The notes under the pieces: model-generated
The model's input: only the letters and a program-made list of their open reading frames with translations
Told to the model about the DNA's origin: nothing
Databases searched by the model: none
Program-made: the position numbers and the translations under genes
In this document: positions 11,501 through 27,285 of the stretch, one piece after another
Numbering within the stretch: position 1 is the stretch's first letter
Layout: each line of letters begins with the position of its first letter
DNA from: Mallotus nudiflorus
Taxonomy: Eukaryota > Streptophyta > Magnoliopsida > Malpighiales > Euphorbiaceae
Assembly: GCA_947683625.1 (NCBI GenBank)
Contig: CANTUR010000819.1
Location: forward strand, 1-64,000
Length of the DNA stretch: 64,000 bases
Direction of reading: 5' to 3'

Positions 11501-14500
11501 GTTTGAAACGTGTTTTCCAATGGTCCAATTTCATATTTACTTGAAAAATTACAAATTATTATATCGTTCCAAACTCACAAATCAAATCGGCATAATTGAA
11601 TGCACAATTTGTGCACTTTTGCGCTTGTTTGAACACAAAACGTGAACTCGTACAAATGTGTGCACAAATGATTTACAGATGTTATCCAACGTTTTGATTG
11701 CATATCAACGATACCAAATACATATTCTGGCATTCTAAGCCCACAAATATTATTGATATTATTGAATGCACAATTTGTGCACGTTTATGCATGTTAGAGC
11801 GCAAAATGTGCACTCATGCAAAGTTGTGCATCGATTGTTTCAAACGTGTTTTTCCAATGGTCAAATTACATATTTACATGAAAAATTACAAATTATTATA
11901 TCATTCCAAACTCATAAATCAAATTGACATAATTGACTGCACAATTTGTGCATGGTTGAACGCAAAACGTGAAGTCGTGCAAATTTATGCACAAATGGTT
12001 TTAAATTGTCATCCGGTGTTTTCCAATTGCATGTTAACAATAACAAGTACACTTTCTAGCATTCTAGGACCATAAATATTGTTGAATGCACAATTTGTGC
12101 ACGTTTATGCATTTTAGAGCGCAAAATGTGAAAACGTGCAAAGTTGTGCATAAATTATTTCAAATGTGTTTTCCAACGGTCCAACTGCATATTTACAAGC
12201 AAAATTACAAATTGCATCATTCAAAACTCATAAATTAAATCGAAATAATTGAATGCACAATTTGTACACATTTATGCATATTTGAACGCAAAATGTGTAC
12301 TCGGGCAAATTTGTGCACAGATGGTTTTAAAGAGGTTATCCGATGGTCCGACCGCACATTTATGAGCAAAATTACAATTTATACCATTCCAAACTCATAA
12401 ATCGAATTGGCATAATTGAACGCGCAATTTGCGCGCATTTGAGTATGTTTGAACGCAAAACGTGAACTCATACAAATTTGTGCACAAATGGTTTTAAAAA
12501 TGTTATCCAACGTTCCATTTGCATATTGGCAATAATGAGTACATATTCTAGCTTTCCAAGTTCATAAATATTATAGATATTATTGAATGCACGATTTGTG
12601 CACGTTTATGCATTTTAGAGCGCAAAATGTGAACTCGTGCAAAGTTATGCATAAATTGTTTCAAACGTGTTTTCTAATGGTCCAATTGCATATTTTCAAG
12701 AAAAATTACAAATTACAGTATTCCAAAGTCATAAATGAAATTGACATAATCGAATGCACAATTCGCGCGCATTTGTGCATGTTTGAACGCCAAATGTGAA
12801 CTCGTTCAAATTTTGCGCGCAAATGGTTTTAAAAATGTTATCCAACGTTCCATTTGCAATAATAAGTACACATTCTAGCATTATAATCTCATAAATACTA
12901 TTGATGTTATTGAATGCACAATCTGTGCACGTTTATGCATTTGAGAGCGCAAAATGTGAACTTGTGAAAAGTTGTGCATAAATTGTTTGAAACATGTTTT
13001 CCAATGGTCTAATTGCATATTTACGAGCAAAATTACAAATTACATCATTCCGAACTCATAAATTAAATTGAAATAATTGAATGCACAATTCGTATGCACT
13101 TGCGCATGTTTGAAAGCAAATCGTTAACTAGTGCAAATTTGTGCACAAATGGTTTTAAAGAGGTTATCCAATGGTCCAATTGCGCGTTTATGACCAGAAT
13201 TACATATTATACGATTCCAAACTCATGAATCAAATTGACATAATTGAATGCACAATTTGCGCATGTTTGGACGTAAAACGTGAACTCGTACAAATTTGCG
13301 CCCGAATGGTTTTAAAAATGTTATCCAATGTTCCATTTGCATATTAGCAATAATAAGTACATATTCTAGCATTCTAACCTCATAAATAGTATTGATATTA
13401 TTGAATGCGCAATTTGTGCACGTTTATGCATTTTAGAGCGCAAAATGTGAACTTGTGTAAAGTTGTGCATAAATCGTTTGAAACGTGTTTTCCAATGGTC
13501 CAATTTCATATTTACTTGAAAAATTACAAATTATTATATCGTTCCAAACTCACAAATCAAATCGGCATAATTGAATGCACAATTTGTGCACTTTTGCGCT
13601 TGTTTGAACACAAAACGTGAACTCGTACAAATGTGTGCACAAATGATTTACAGATGTTATCCAACGTTTTGATTGCATATCAACGATACCAAATACATAT
13701 TCTGGCATTCTAAGCCCACAAATATTATTGATATTATTGAATGCACAATTTGTGCACGTTTATGCATGTTAGAGCGCAAAATGTGCACTCATGCAAAGTT
13801 GTGCATCGATTGTTTCAAACGTGTTTTCCAATGGTCAAATTACATATTTACATGAAAAATTACAAATTATTATATCATTCCAAACTCATAAATCAAATTG
13901 ACATAATTGACTGCACAATTTGTGCATGGTTGAACGCAAAACGTGAAGTCGTGCAAATTTATGCACAAATGGTTTTAAATTGTCATCCGGTGTTTTCCAA
14001 TTGCATGTTAACAATAACAAGTACACTTTCTAGCATTCTAGGACCATAAATATTGTTGAATGCACAATTTGTGCACGTTTATGCATTTTAGAGCGCAAAA
14101 TGTGAAAACGTGCAAAGTTGTGCATAAATTATTTCAAATGTGTTTTCCAACGGTCCAACTGCATATTTACAAGCAAAATTACAAATTGCATCATTCAAAA
14201 CTCATAAATTAAATCGAAATAATTGAATGCACAATTTGTACACATTTATGCATATTTGAACGCAAAATGTGTACTCGGGCAAATTTGTGCACAGATGGTT
14301 TTAAAGAGGTTATCCGATGGTCCGACCCGCACATTTATGAGCAAAATTACAATTTATACCATTCCAAACTCATAAATCGAATTGGCATAATTGAACGCGC
14401 AATTTGCGCGCATTTGAGTATGTTTGAACGCAAAACGTGAACTCATACAAATTTGTGCACAAATGGTTTTAAAAATGTTATCCAACGTTCCATTTGCATA

Positions 14501-17500
14501 TTGGCAATAATGAGTACATATTCTAGCTTTCCAAGTTCATAAATATTATAGATATTATTGAATGCACGATTTGTGCACGTTTATGCATTTTAGAGCGCAA
14601 AATGTGAACTCGTGCAAAGTTATGCATAAATTGTTTCAAACGTGTTTTCTAATGGTCCAATTGCATATTTTCAAGAAAAATTACAAATTACAGTATTCCA
14701 AAGTCATAAATGAAATTGACATAATCGAATGCACAATTCGCGCGCATTTGTGCATGTTTGAACGCCAAATGTGAACTCGTTCAAATTTTGCGCGCAAATG
14801 GTTTTAAAAATGTTATCCAACGTTCCATTTGCAATAATAAGTACACATTCTAGCATTATAATCTCATAAATACTATTGATGTTATTGAATGCACAATCTG
14901 TGCACGTTTATGCATTTGAGAGCGCAAAATGTGAACTTGTGAAAAGTTGTGCATAAATTGTTTGAAACATGTTTTCCAATGGTCTAATTGCATATTTACG
15001 AGCAAAATTACAAATTACATCATTCCGAACTCATAAATTAAATTGAAATAATTGAATGCACAATTTGTATGCACTTGCGCATGTTTGAAAGCAAATCGTT
15101 AACTAGTGCAAATTTGTGCACAAATGGTTTTAAAGAGGTTATCCAATGGTCCAATTGCGCGTTTATGACCAAAATTACATATTATACCATTCCAAACTCA
15201 TGAATCAAATTGACATAATTGAATGCACAATTTGCGCATGTTTGGACGTAAAACGTGAACTCGTACAAATTTGCGCCCGAATGGTTTTAAAAATGTTATC
15301 CAATGTTCCATTTGCATATTAGCAATAATAAGTACATATTCTAGCATTCTAACCTCATAAATAGTATTGATATTATTGAATGCGCAATTTGTGCACGTTT
15401 ATGCATTTTAGAGCGCAAAATGTGAACTTGTGTAAAGTTGTGCATAAATCGTTTGAAACGTGTTTTCCAATGGTCCAATTTCATATTTACTTGAAAAATT
15501 ACAAATTATTATATCGTTCCAAACTCACAAATCAAATCGGCATAATTGAATGCACAATTTGTGCACTTTTGCGCTTGTTTGAACACAAAACGTGAACTCG
15601 TACAAATGTGTGCACAAATGATTTACAGATGTTATCCAACGTTTTGATTGCATATCAACGATACCAAATACATATTCTGGCATTCTAAGCCCACAAATAT
15701 TATTGATATTATTGAATGCACAATTTGTGCACGTTTATGCATGTTAGAGCGCAAAATGTGCACTCATGCAAAGTTGTGCATCGATTGTTTCAAACGTGTT
15801 TTCCAATGGTCAAATTACATATTTACATGAAAAATTACAAATTATTATATCATTCCAAACTCATAAATCAAATTGACATAATTGACTGCACAATTTGTGC
15901 ATGGTTGAACGCAAAACGTGAAGTCGTGCAAATTTATGCACAAATGGTTTTAAATTGTCATCCGGTGTTTTCCAATTGCATGTTAACAATAACAAGTACA
16001 CTTTCTAGCATTCTAGGACCATAAATATTGTTGAATGCACAATTTGTGCACGTTTATGCATTTTAGAGCGCAAAATGTGAAAACGTGCAAAGTTGTGCAT
16101 AAATTATTTCAAATGTGTTTTCCAACGGTCCAACTGCATATTTACAAGCAAAATTACAAATTGCATCATTCAAAACTCATAAATTAAATCGAAATAATTG
16201 AATGCACAATTTGTACACATTTATGCATATTTGAACGCAAAATGTGTACTCGGGCAAATTTGTGCACAGATGGTTTTAAAGAGGTTATCCGATGGTCCGA
16301 CCGCACATTTATGAGCAAAATTACAATTTATACCATTCCAAACTCATAAATCGAATTGGCATAATTGAACGCGCAATTTGCGCGCATTTGAGTATGTTTG
16401 AACGCAAAACGTGAACTCATACAAATTTGTGCACAAATGGTTTTAAAAATGTTATCCAACGTTCCATTTGCATATTGGCAATAATGAGTACATATTCTAG
16501 CTTTCCAAGTTCATAAATATTATAGATATTATTGAATGCACGATTTGTGCACGTTTATGCATTTTAGAGCGCAAAATGTGAACTCGTGCAAAGTTATGCA
16601 TAAATTGTTTCAAACGTGTTTTCTAATGGTCCAATTGCATATTTTCAAGAAAAATTACAAATTACAGTATTCCAAAGTCATAAATGAAATTGACATAATC
16701 GAATGCACAATTCGCGCGCATTTGTGCATGTTTGAACGCCAAATGTGAACTCGTTCAAATTTTGCGCGCAAATGGTTTTAAAAATGTTATCCAACGTTCC
16801 ATTTGCAATAATAAGTACACATTCTAGCATTATAATCTCATAAATACTATTGATGTTATTGAATGCACAATCTGTGCACGTTTATGCATTTGAGAGCGCA
16901 AAATGTGAACTTGTGAAAAGTTGTGCATAAATTGTTTGAAACATGTTTTCCAATGGTCTAATTGCATATTTACGAGCAAAATTACAAATTACATCATTCC
17001 GAACTCATAAATTAAATTGAAATAATTGAATGCACAATTTGTATGCACTTGCGCATGTTTGAAAGCAAATCGTTAACTAGTGCAAATTTGTGCACAAATG
17101 GTTTTAAAGAGGTTATCCAATGGTCCAATTGCGCGTTTATGACCAAAATTACATATTATACCATTCCAAACTCATGAATCAAATTGACATAATTGAATGC
17201 ACAATTTGCGCATGTTTGGACGTAAAACGTGAACTCGTACAAATTTGCGCCCGAATGGTTTTAAAAATGTTATCCAATGTTCCATTTGCATATTAGCAAT
17301 AATAAGTACATATTCTAGCATTCTAACCTCATAAATAGTATTGATATTATTGAATGCGCAATTTGTGCACGTTTATGCATTTTAGAGCGCAAAATGTGAA
17401 CTTGTGTAAAGTTGTGCATAAATCGTTTGAAACGTGTTTTCCAATGGTCCAATTTCATATTTACTTGAAAAATTACAAATTATTATATCGTTCCAAACTC

Positions 17501-20500
17501 ACAAATCAAATCGGCATAATTGAATGCACAATTTGTGCACTTTTGCGCTTGTTTGAACACAAAACGTGAACTCGTACAAATGTGTGCACAAATGATTTAC
17601 AGATGTTATCCAACGTTTTGATTGCATATCAACGATACCAAATACATATTCTGGCATTCTAAGCCCACAAATATTATTGATATTATTGAATGCACAATTT
17701 GTGCACGTTTATGCATGTTAGAGCGCAAAATGTGCACTCATGCAAAGTTGTGCATCGATTGTTTCAAACGTGTTTTCCAATGGTCAAATTACATATTTAC
17801 ATGAAAAATTACAAATTATTATATCATTCCAAACTCATAAATCAAATTGACATAATTGACTGCACAATTTGTGCATGGTTGAACGCAAAACGTGAAGTCG
17901 TGCAAATTTATGCACAAATGGTTTTAAATTGTCATCCGGTGTTTTCCAATTGCATGTTAACAATAACAAGTACACTTTCTAGCATTCTAGGACCATAAAT
18001 ATTGTTGAATGCACAATTTGTGCACGTTTATGCATTTTAGAGCGCAAAATGTGAAAACGTGCAAAGTTGTGCATAAATTATTTCAAATGTGTTTTCCAAC
18101 GGTCCAACTGCATATTTACAAGCAAAATTACAAATTGCATCATTCAAAACTCATAAATTAAATCGAAATAATTGAATGCACAATTTGTACACATTTATGC
18201 ATATTTGAACGCAAAATGTGTACTCGGGCAAATTTGTGCACAGATGGTTTTAAAGAGGTTATCCGATGGTCCGACCGCACATTTATGAGCAAAATTACAA
18301 TTTATACCATTCCAAACTCATAAATCGAATTGGCATAATTGAACGCGCAATTTGCGCGCATTTGAGTATGTTTGAACGCAAAACGTGAACTCATACAAAT
18401 TTGTGCACAAATGGTTTTAAAAATGTTATCCAACGTTCCATTTGCATATTGGCAATAATGAGTACATATTCTAGCTTTCCAAGTTCATAAATATTATAGA
18501 TATTATTGAATGCACGATTTGTGCACGTTTATGCATTTTAGAGCGCAAAATGTGAACTCGTGCAAAGTTATGCATAAATTGTTTCAAACGTGTTTTCTAA
18601 TGGTCCAATTGCATATTTTCAAGAAAAATTACAAATTACAGTATTCCAAAGTCATAAATGAAATTGACATAATCGAATGCACAATTCGCGCGCATTTGTG
18701 CATGTTTGAACGCCAAATGTGAACTCGTTCAAATTTTGCGCGCAAATGGTTTTAAAAATGTTATCCAACGTTCCATTTGCAATAATAAGTACACATTCTA
18801 GCATTATAATCTCATAAATACTATTGATGTTATTGAATGCACAATCTGTGCACGTTTATGCATTTGAGAGCGCAAAATGTGAACTTGTGAAAAGTTGTGC
18901 ATAAATTGTTTGAAACATGTTTTCCAATGGTCTAATTGCATATTTACGAGCAAAATTACAAATTACATCATTCCGAACTCATAAATTAAATTGAAATAAT
19001 TGAATGCACAATTTGTATGCACTTGCGCATGTTTGAAAGCAAATCGTTAACTAGTGCAAATTTGTGCACAAATGGTTTTAAAGAGGTTATCCAATGGTCC
19101 AATTGCGCGTTTATGACCAAAATTACATATTATACCATTCCAAACTCATGAATCAAATTGACATAATTGAATGCACAATTTGCGCATGTTTGGACGTAAA
19201 ACGTGAACTCGTACAAATTTGCGCCCGAATGGTTTTAAAAATGTTATCCAATGTTCCATTTGCATATTAGCAATAATAAGTACATATTCTAGCATTCTAA
19301 CCTCATAAATAGTATTGATATTATTGAATGCGCAATTTGTGCACGTTTATGCATTTTAGAGCGCAAAATGTGAACTTGTGTAAAGTTGTGCATAAATCGT
19401 TTGAAACGTGTTTTCCAATGGTCCAATTTCATATTTACTTGAAAAATTACAAATTATTATATCGTTCCAAACTCACAAATCAAATCGGCATAATTGAATG
19501 CACAATTTGTGCACTTTTGCGCTTGTTTGAACACAAAACGTGAACTCGTACAAATGTGTGCACAAATGATTTACAGATGTTATCCAACGTTTTGATTGCA
19601 TATCAACGATACCAAATACATATTCTGGCATTCTAAGCCCACAAATATTATTGATATTATTGAATGCACAATTTGTGCACGTTTATGCATGTTAGAGCGC
19701 AAAATGTGCACTCATGCAAAGTTGTGCATCGATTGTTTCAAACGTGTTTTCCAATGGTCAAATTACATATTTACATGAAAAATTACAAATTATTATATCA
19801 TTCCAAACTCATAAATCAAATTGACATAATTGACTGCACAATTTGTGCATGGTTGAACGCAAAACGTGAAGTCGTGCAAATTTATGCACAAATGGTTTTA
19901 AATTGTCATCCGGTGTTTTCCAATTGCATGTTAACAATAACAAGTACACTTTCTAGCATTCTAGGACCATAAATATTGTTGAATGCACAATTTGTGCACG
20001 TTTATGCATTTTAGAGCGCAAAATGTGAAAACGTGCAAAGTTGTGCATAAATTATTTCAAATGTGTTTTCCAACGGTCCAACTGCATATTTACAAGCAAA
20101 ATTACAAATTGCATCATTCAAAACTCATAAATTAAATCGAAATAATTGAATGCACAATTTGTACACATTTATGCATATTTGAACGCAAAATGTGTACTCG
20201 GGCAAATTTGTGCACAGATGGTTTTAAAGAGGTTATCCGATGGTCCGACCGCACATTTATGAGCAAAATTACAATTTATACCATTCCAAACTCATAAATC
20301 GAATTGGCATAATTGAACGCGCAATTTGCGCGCATTTGAGTATGTTTGAACGCAAAACGTGAACTCATACAAATTTGTGCACAAATGGTTTTAAAAATGT
20401 TATCCAACGTTCCATTTGCATATTGGCAATAATGAGTACATATTCTAGCTTTCCAAGTTCATAAATATTATAGATATTATTGAATGCACGATTTGTGCAC

Positions 20501-23500
20501 GTTTATGCATTTTAGAGCGCAAAATGTGAACTCGTGCAAAGTTATGCATAAATTGTTTCAAACGTGTTTTCTAATGGTCCAATTGCATATTTTCAAGAAA
20601 AATTACAAATTACAGTATTCCAAAGTCATAAATGAAATTGACATAATCGAATGCACAATTCGCGCGCATTTGTGCATGTTTGAACGCCAAATGTGAACTC
20701 GTTCAAATTTTGCGCGCAAATGGTTTTAAAAATGTTATCCAACGTTCCATTTGCAATAATAAGTACACATTCTAGCATTATAATCTCATAAATACTATTG
20801 ATGTTATTGAATGCACAATCTGTGCACGTTTATGCATTTGAGAGCGCAAAATGTGAACTTGTGAAAAGTTGTGCATAAATTGTTTGAAACATGTTTTCCA
20901 ATGGTCTAATTGCATATTTACGAGCAAAATTACAAATTACATCATTCCGAACTCATAAATTAAATTGAAATAATTGAATGCACAATTCGTATGCACTTGC
21001 GCATGTTTGAAAGCAAATCGTTAACTAGTGCAAATTTGTGCACAAATGGTTTTAAAGAGGTTATCCAATGGTCCAATTGCGCGTTTATGACCAGAATTAC
21101 ATATTATACCATTCCAAACTCATGAATCAAATTGACATAATTGAATGCACAATTTGCGCATGTTTGGACGTAAAACGTGAACTCGTACAAATTTGCGCCC
21201 GAATGGTTTTAAAAATGTTATCCAATGTTCCATTTGCATATTAGCAATAATAAGTACATATTCTAGCATTCTAACCTCATAAATAGTATTGATATTATTG
21301 AATGCGCAATTTGTGCACGTTTATGCATTTTAGAGCGCAAAATGTGAACTTGTGTAAAGTTGTGCATAAATCGTTTGAAACGTGTTTTCCAATGGTCCAA
21401 TTTCATATTTACTTGAAAAATTACAAATTATTATATCGTTCCAAACTCACAAATCAAATCGGCATAATTGAATGCACAATTTGTGCACTTTTGCGCTTGT
21501 TTGAACACAAAACGTGAACTCGTACAAATGTGTGCACAAATGATTTACAGATGTTATCCAACGTTTTGATTGCATATCAACGATACCAAATACATATTCT
21601 GGCATTCTAAGCCCACAAATATTATTGATATTATTGAATGCACAATTTGTGCACGTTTATGCATGTTAGAGCGCAAAATGTGCACTCATGCAAAGTTGTG
21701 CATCGATTGTTTCAAACGTGTTTTCCAATGGTCAAATTACATATTTACATGAAAAATTACAAATTATTATATCATTCCAAACTCATAAATCAAATTGACA
21801 TAATTGACTGCACAATTTGTGCATGGTTGAACGCAAAACGTGAAGTCGTGCAAATTTATGCACAAATGGTTTTAAATTGTCATCCGGTGTTTTCCAATTG
21901 CATGTTAACAATAACAAGTACACTTTCTAGCATTCTAGGACCATAAATATTGTTGAATGCACAATTTGTGCACGTTTATGCATTTTAGAGCGCAAAATGT
22001 GAAAACGTGCAAAGTTGTGCATAAATTATTTCAAATGTGTTTTCCAACGGTCCAACTGCATATTTACAAGCAAAATTACAAATTGCATCATTCAAAACTC
22101 ATAAATTAAATCGAAATAATTGAATGCACAATTTGTACACATTTATGCATATTTGAACGCAAAATGTGTACTCGGGCAAATTTGTGCACAGATGGTTTTA
22201 AAGAGGTTATCCGATGGTCCGACCGCACATTTATGAGCAAAATTACAATTTATACCATTCCAAACTCATAAATCGAATTGGCATAATTGAACGCGCAATT
22301 TGCGCGCATTTGAGTATGTTTGAACGCAAAACGTGAACTCATACAAATTTGTGCACAAATGGTTTTAAAAATGTTATCCAACGTTCCATTTGCATATTGG
22401 CAATAATGAGTACATATTCTAGCTTTCCAAGTTCATAAATATTATAGATATTATTGAATGCACGATTTGTGCACGTTTATGCATTTTAGAGCGCAAAATG
22501 TGAACTCGTGCAAAGTTATGCATAAATTGTTTCAAACGTGTTTTCTAATGGTCCAATTGCATATTTTCAAGAAAAATTACAAATTACAGTATTCCAAAGT
22601 CATAAATGAAATTGACATAATCGAATGCACAATTCGCGCGCATTTGTGCATGTTTGAACGCCAAATGTGAACTCGTTCAAATTTTGCGCGCAAATGGTTT
22701 TAAAAATGTTATCCAACGTTCCATTTGCAATAATAAGTACACATTCTAGCATTATAATCTCATAAATACTATTGATGTTATTGAATGCACAATCTGTGCA
22801 CGTTTATGCATTTGAGAGCGCAAAATGTGAACTTGTGAAAAGTTGTGCATAAATTGTTTGAAACATGTTTTCCAATGGTCTAATTGCATATTTACGAGCA
22901 AAATTACAAATTACATCATTCCGAACTCATAAATTAAATTGAAATAATTGAATGCACAATTTGTATGCACTTGCGCATGTTTGAAAGCAAATCGTTAACT
23001 AGTGCAAATTTGTGCACAAATGGTTTTAAAGAGGTTATCCAATGGTCCAATTGCGCGTTTATGACCAAAATTACATATTATACCATTCCAAACTCATGAA
23101 TCAAATTGACATAATTGAATGCACAATTTGCGCATGTTTGGACGTAAAACGTGAACTCGTACAAATTTGCGCCCGAATGGTTTTAAAAATGTTATCCAAT
23201 GTTCCATTTGCATATTAGCAATAATAAGTACATATTCTAGCATTCTAACCTCATAAATAGTATTGATATTATTGAATGCGCAATTTGTGCACGTTTATGC
23301 ATTTTAGAGCGCAAAATGTGAACTTGTGTAAAGTTGTGCATAAATCGTTTGAAACGTGTTTTCCAATGGTCCAATTTCATATTTACTTGAAAAATTACAA
23401 ATTATTATATCGTTCCAAACTCACAAATCAAATCGGCATAATTGAATGCACAATTTGTGCACTTTTGCGCTTGTTTGAACACAAAACGTGAACTCGTACA

Positions 23501-26500
23501 AATGTGTGCACAAATGATTTACAGATGTTATCCAACGTTTTGATTGCATATCAACGATACCAAATACATATTCTGGCATTCTAAGCCCACAAATATTATT
23601 GATATTATTGAATGCACAATTTGTGCACGTTTATGCATGTTAGAGCGCAAAATGTGCACTCATGCAAAGTTGTGCATCGATTGTTTCAAACGTGTTTTCC
23701 AATGGTCAAATTACATATTTACATGAAAAATTACAAATTATTATATCATTCCAAACTCATAAATCAAATTGACATAATTGACTGCACAATTTGTGCATGG
23801 TTGAACGCAAAACGTGAAGTCGTGCAAATTTATGCACAAATGGTTTTAAATTGTCATCCGGTGTTTTCCAATTGCATGTTAACAATAACAAGTACACTTT
23901 CTAGCATTCTAGGACCATAAATATTGTTGAATGCACAATTTGTGCACGTTTATGCATTTTAGAGCGCAAAATGTGAAAACGTGCAAAGTTGTGCATAAAT
24001 TATTTCAAATGTGTTTTCCAACGGTCCAACTGCATATTTACAAGCAAAATTACAAATTGCATCATTCAAAACTCATAAATTAAATCGAAATAATTGAATG
24101 CACAATTTGTACACATTTATGCATATTTGAACGCAAAATGTGTACTCGGGCAAATTTGTGCACAGATGGTTTTAAAGAGGTTATCCGATGGTCCGACCGC
24201 ACATTTATGAGCAAAATTACAATTTATACCATTCCAAACTCATAAATCGAATTGGCATAATTGAACGCGCAATTTGCGCGCATTTGAGTATGTTTGAACG
24301 CAAAACGTGAACTCATACAAATTTGTGCACAAATGGTTTTAAAAATGTTATCCAACGTTCCATTTGCATATTGGCAATAATGAGTACATATTCTAGCTTT
24401 CCAAGTTCATAAATATTATAGATATTATTGAATGCACGATTTGTGCACGTTTATGCATTTTAGAGCGCAAAATGTGAACTCGTGCAAAGTTATGCATAAA
24501 TTGTTTCAAACGTGTTTTCTAATGGTCCAATTGCATATTTTCAAGAAAAATTACAAATTACAGTATTCCAAAGTCATAAATGAAATTGACATAATCGAAT
24601 GCACAATTCGCGCGCATTTGTGCATGTTTGAACGCCAAATGTGAACTCGTTCAAATTTTGCGCGCAAATGGTTTTAAAAATGTTATCCAACGTTCCATTT
24701 GCAATAATAAGTACACATTCTAGCATTATAATCTCATAAATACTATTGATGTTATTGAATGCACAATCTGTGCACGTTTATGCATTTGAGAGCGCAAAAT
24801 GTGAACTTGTGAAAAGTTGTGCATAAATTGTTTGAAACATGTTTTCCAATGGTCTAATTGCATATTTACGAGCAAAATTACAAATTACATCATTCCGAAC
24901 TCATAAATTAAATTGAAATAATTGAATGCACAATTCGTATGCACTTGCGCATGTTTGAAAGCAAATCGTTAACTAGTGCAAATTTGTGCACAAATGGTTT
25001 TAAAGAGGTTATCCAATGGTCCAATTGCGCGTTTATGACCAAAATTACATATTATACCATTCCAAACTCATGAATCAAATTGACATAATTGAATGCACAA
25101 TTTGCGCATGTTTGGACGTAAAACGTGAACTCGTACAAATTTGCGCCCGAATGGTTTTAAAAATGTTATCCAATGTTCCATTTGCATATTAGCAATAATA
25201 AGTACATATTCTAGCATTCTAACCTCATAAATAGTATTGATATTATTGAATGCGCAATTTGTGCACGTTTATGCATTTTAGAGCGCAAAATGTGAACTTG
25301 TGTAAAGTTGTGCATAAATCGTTTGAAACGTGTTTTCCAATGGTCCAATTTCATATTTACTTGAAAAATTACAAATTATTATATCGTTCCAAACTCACAA
25401 ATCAAATCGGCATAATTGAATGCACAATTTGTGCACTTTTGCGCTTGTTTGAACACAAAACGTGAACTCGTACAAATGTGTGCACAAATGATTTACAGAT
25501 GTTATCCAACGTTTTGATTGCATATCAACGATACCAAATACATATTCTGGCATTCTAAGCCCACAAATATTATTGATATTATTGAATGCACAATTTGTGC
25601 ACGTTTATGCATGTTAGAGCGCAAAATGTGCACTCATGCAAAGTTGTGCATCGATTGTTTCAAACGTGTTTTCCAATGGTCAAATTACATATTTACATGA
25701 AAAATTACAAATTATTATATCATTCCAAACTCATAAATCAAATTGACATAATTGACTGCACAATTTGTGCATGGTTGAACGCAAAACGTGAAGTCGTGCA
25801 AATTTATGCACAAATGGTTTTAAATTGTCATCCGGTGTTTTCCAATTGCATGTTAACAATAACAAGTACACTTTCTAGCATTCTAGGACCATAAATATTG
25901 TTGAATGCACAATTTGTGCACGTTTATGCATTTTAGAGCGCAAAATGTGAAAACGTGCAAAGTTGTGCATAAATTATTTCAAATGTGTTTTCCAACGGTC
26001 CAACTGCATATTTACAAGCAAAATTACAAATTGCATCATTCAAAACTCATAAATTAAATCGAAATAATTGAATGCACAATTTGTACACATTTATGCATAT
26101 TTGAACGCAAAATGTGTACTCGGGCAAATTTGTGCACAGATGGTTTTAAAGAGGTTATCCGATGGTCCGACCGCACATTTATGAGCAAAATTACAATTTA
26201 TACCATTCCAAACTCATAAATCGAATTGGCATAATTGAACGCGCAATTTGCGCGCATTTGAGTATGTTTGAACGCAAAACGTGAACTCATACAAATTTGT
26301 GCACAAATGGTTTTAAAAATGTTATCCAACGTTCCATTTGCATATTGGCAATAATGAGTACATATTCTAGCTTTCCAAGTTCATAAATATTATAGATATT
26401 ATTGAATGCACGATTTGTGCACGTTTATGCATTTTAGAGCGCAAAATGTGAACTCGTGCAAAGTTATGCATAAATTGTTTCAAACGTGTTTTCTAATGGT

Positions 26501-27280
26501 CCAATTGCATATTTTCAAGAAAAATTACAAATTACAGTATTCCAAAGTCATAAATGAAATTGACATAATCGAATGCACAATTCGCGCGCATTTGTGCATG
26601 TTTGAACGCCAAATGTGAACTCGTTCAAATTTTGCGCGCAAATGGTTTTAAAAATGTTATCCAACGTTCCATTTGCAATAATAAGTACACATTCTAGCAT
26701 TATAATCTCATAAATACTATTGATGTTATTGAATGCACAATCTGTGCACGTTTATGCATTTGAGAGCGCAAAATGTGAACTTGTGAAAAGTTGTGCATAA
26801 ATTGTTTGAAACATGTTTTCCAATGGTCTAATTGCATATTTACGAGCAAAATTACAAATTACATCATTCCGAACTCATAAATTAAATTGAAATAATTGAA
26901 TGCACAATTTGTATGCACTTGCGCATGTTTGAAAGCAAATCGTTAACTAGTGCAAATTTGTGCACAAATGGTTTTAAAGAGGTTATCCAATGGTCCAATT
27001 GCGCGTTTATGACCAAAATTACATATTATACCATTCCAAACTCATGAATCAAATTGACATAATTGAATGCACAATTTGCGCATGTTTGGACGTAAAACGT
27101 GAACTCGTACAAATTTGCGCCCGAATGGTTTTAAAAATGTTATCCAATGTTCCATTTGCATATTAGCAATAATAAGTACATATTCTAGCATTCTAACCTC
27201 ATAAATAGTATTGATATTATTGAATGCGCAATTTGTGCACGTTTATGCATTTTAGAGCGCAAAATGTGAACTTGTGTAAA

Positions 27281-27285
27281 GTTGT
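27281..27285. repeat. Target-site duplication of insertion A, left copy
   Basis: GTTGT ends the interrupted satellite immediately before the LTR end TGATGGGAAT. The same five bases follow the other end of the insertion at 37428-37432, and normal satellite (GTTGTGCATAAAT) continues there. Five bp is usual for a Ty3/gypsy integrase. Confidence 0.95.

Larger units (their letters stand above)
1..27285. repeat. Satellite array, left block (1974-bp 12-mer HOR)
   Basis: Head-to-tail satellite. Monomer 1 of successive HOR units starts (TTGA of TTGAATGCGC) at 1547, 3531, 5505, 7479, 9454, 11426, 13401, 15376, 17350, 19324, 21298, 23272, 25246 and 27220. Spacing is 1974 bp with deviations of at most 2, except the first unit (1984), which is inflated by single-base insertions. 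There are thirteen complete units, a partial one at 1-1546, and the first 66 bp of a unit cut by insertion A. Units from 15376 onward are all exactly 1974 bp and almost identical by eye, indicating recent homogenisation. Every 60-125-codon ORF here is a by-product of a stop-poor repeat about 165 bp (55 codons) long; none is a gene. Centromeric identity is inferred from HOR structure plus CRM-like insertions. Confidence 0.97.

Noticed and set aside
521..26618. Dozens of 60-125-codon ORFs repeated in every satellite unit (e.g. 3535-3750, 3871-4179)
   Set aside because: They overlap each other in several frames, have no start or stop context, resemble no protein family I know, and are explained by a stop-poor repeat of about 55 codons. 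One 1-bp insertion (near 11850) fuses two of them without consequence.
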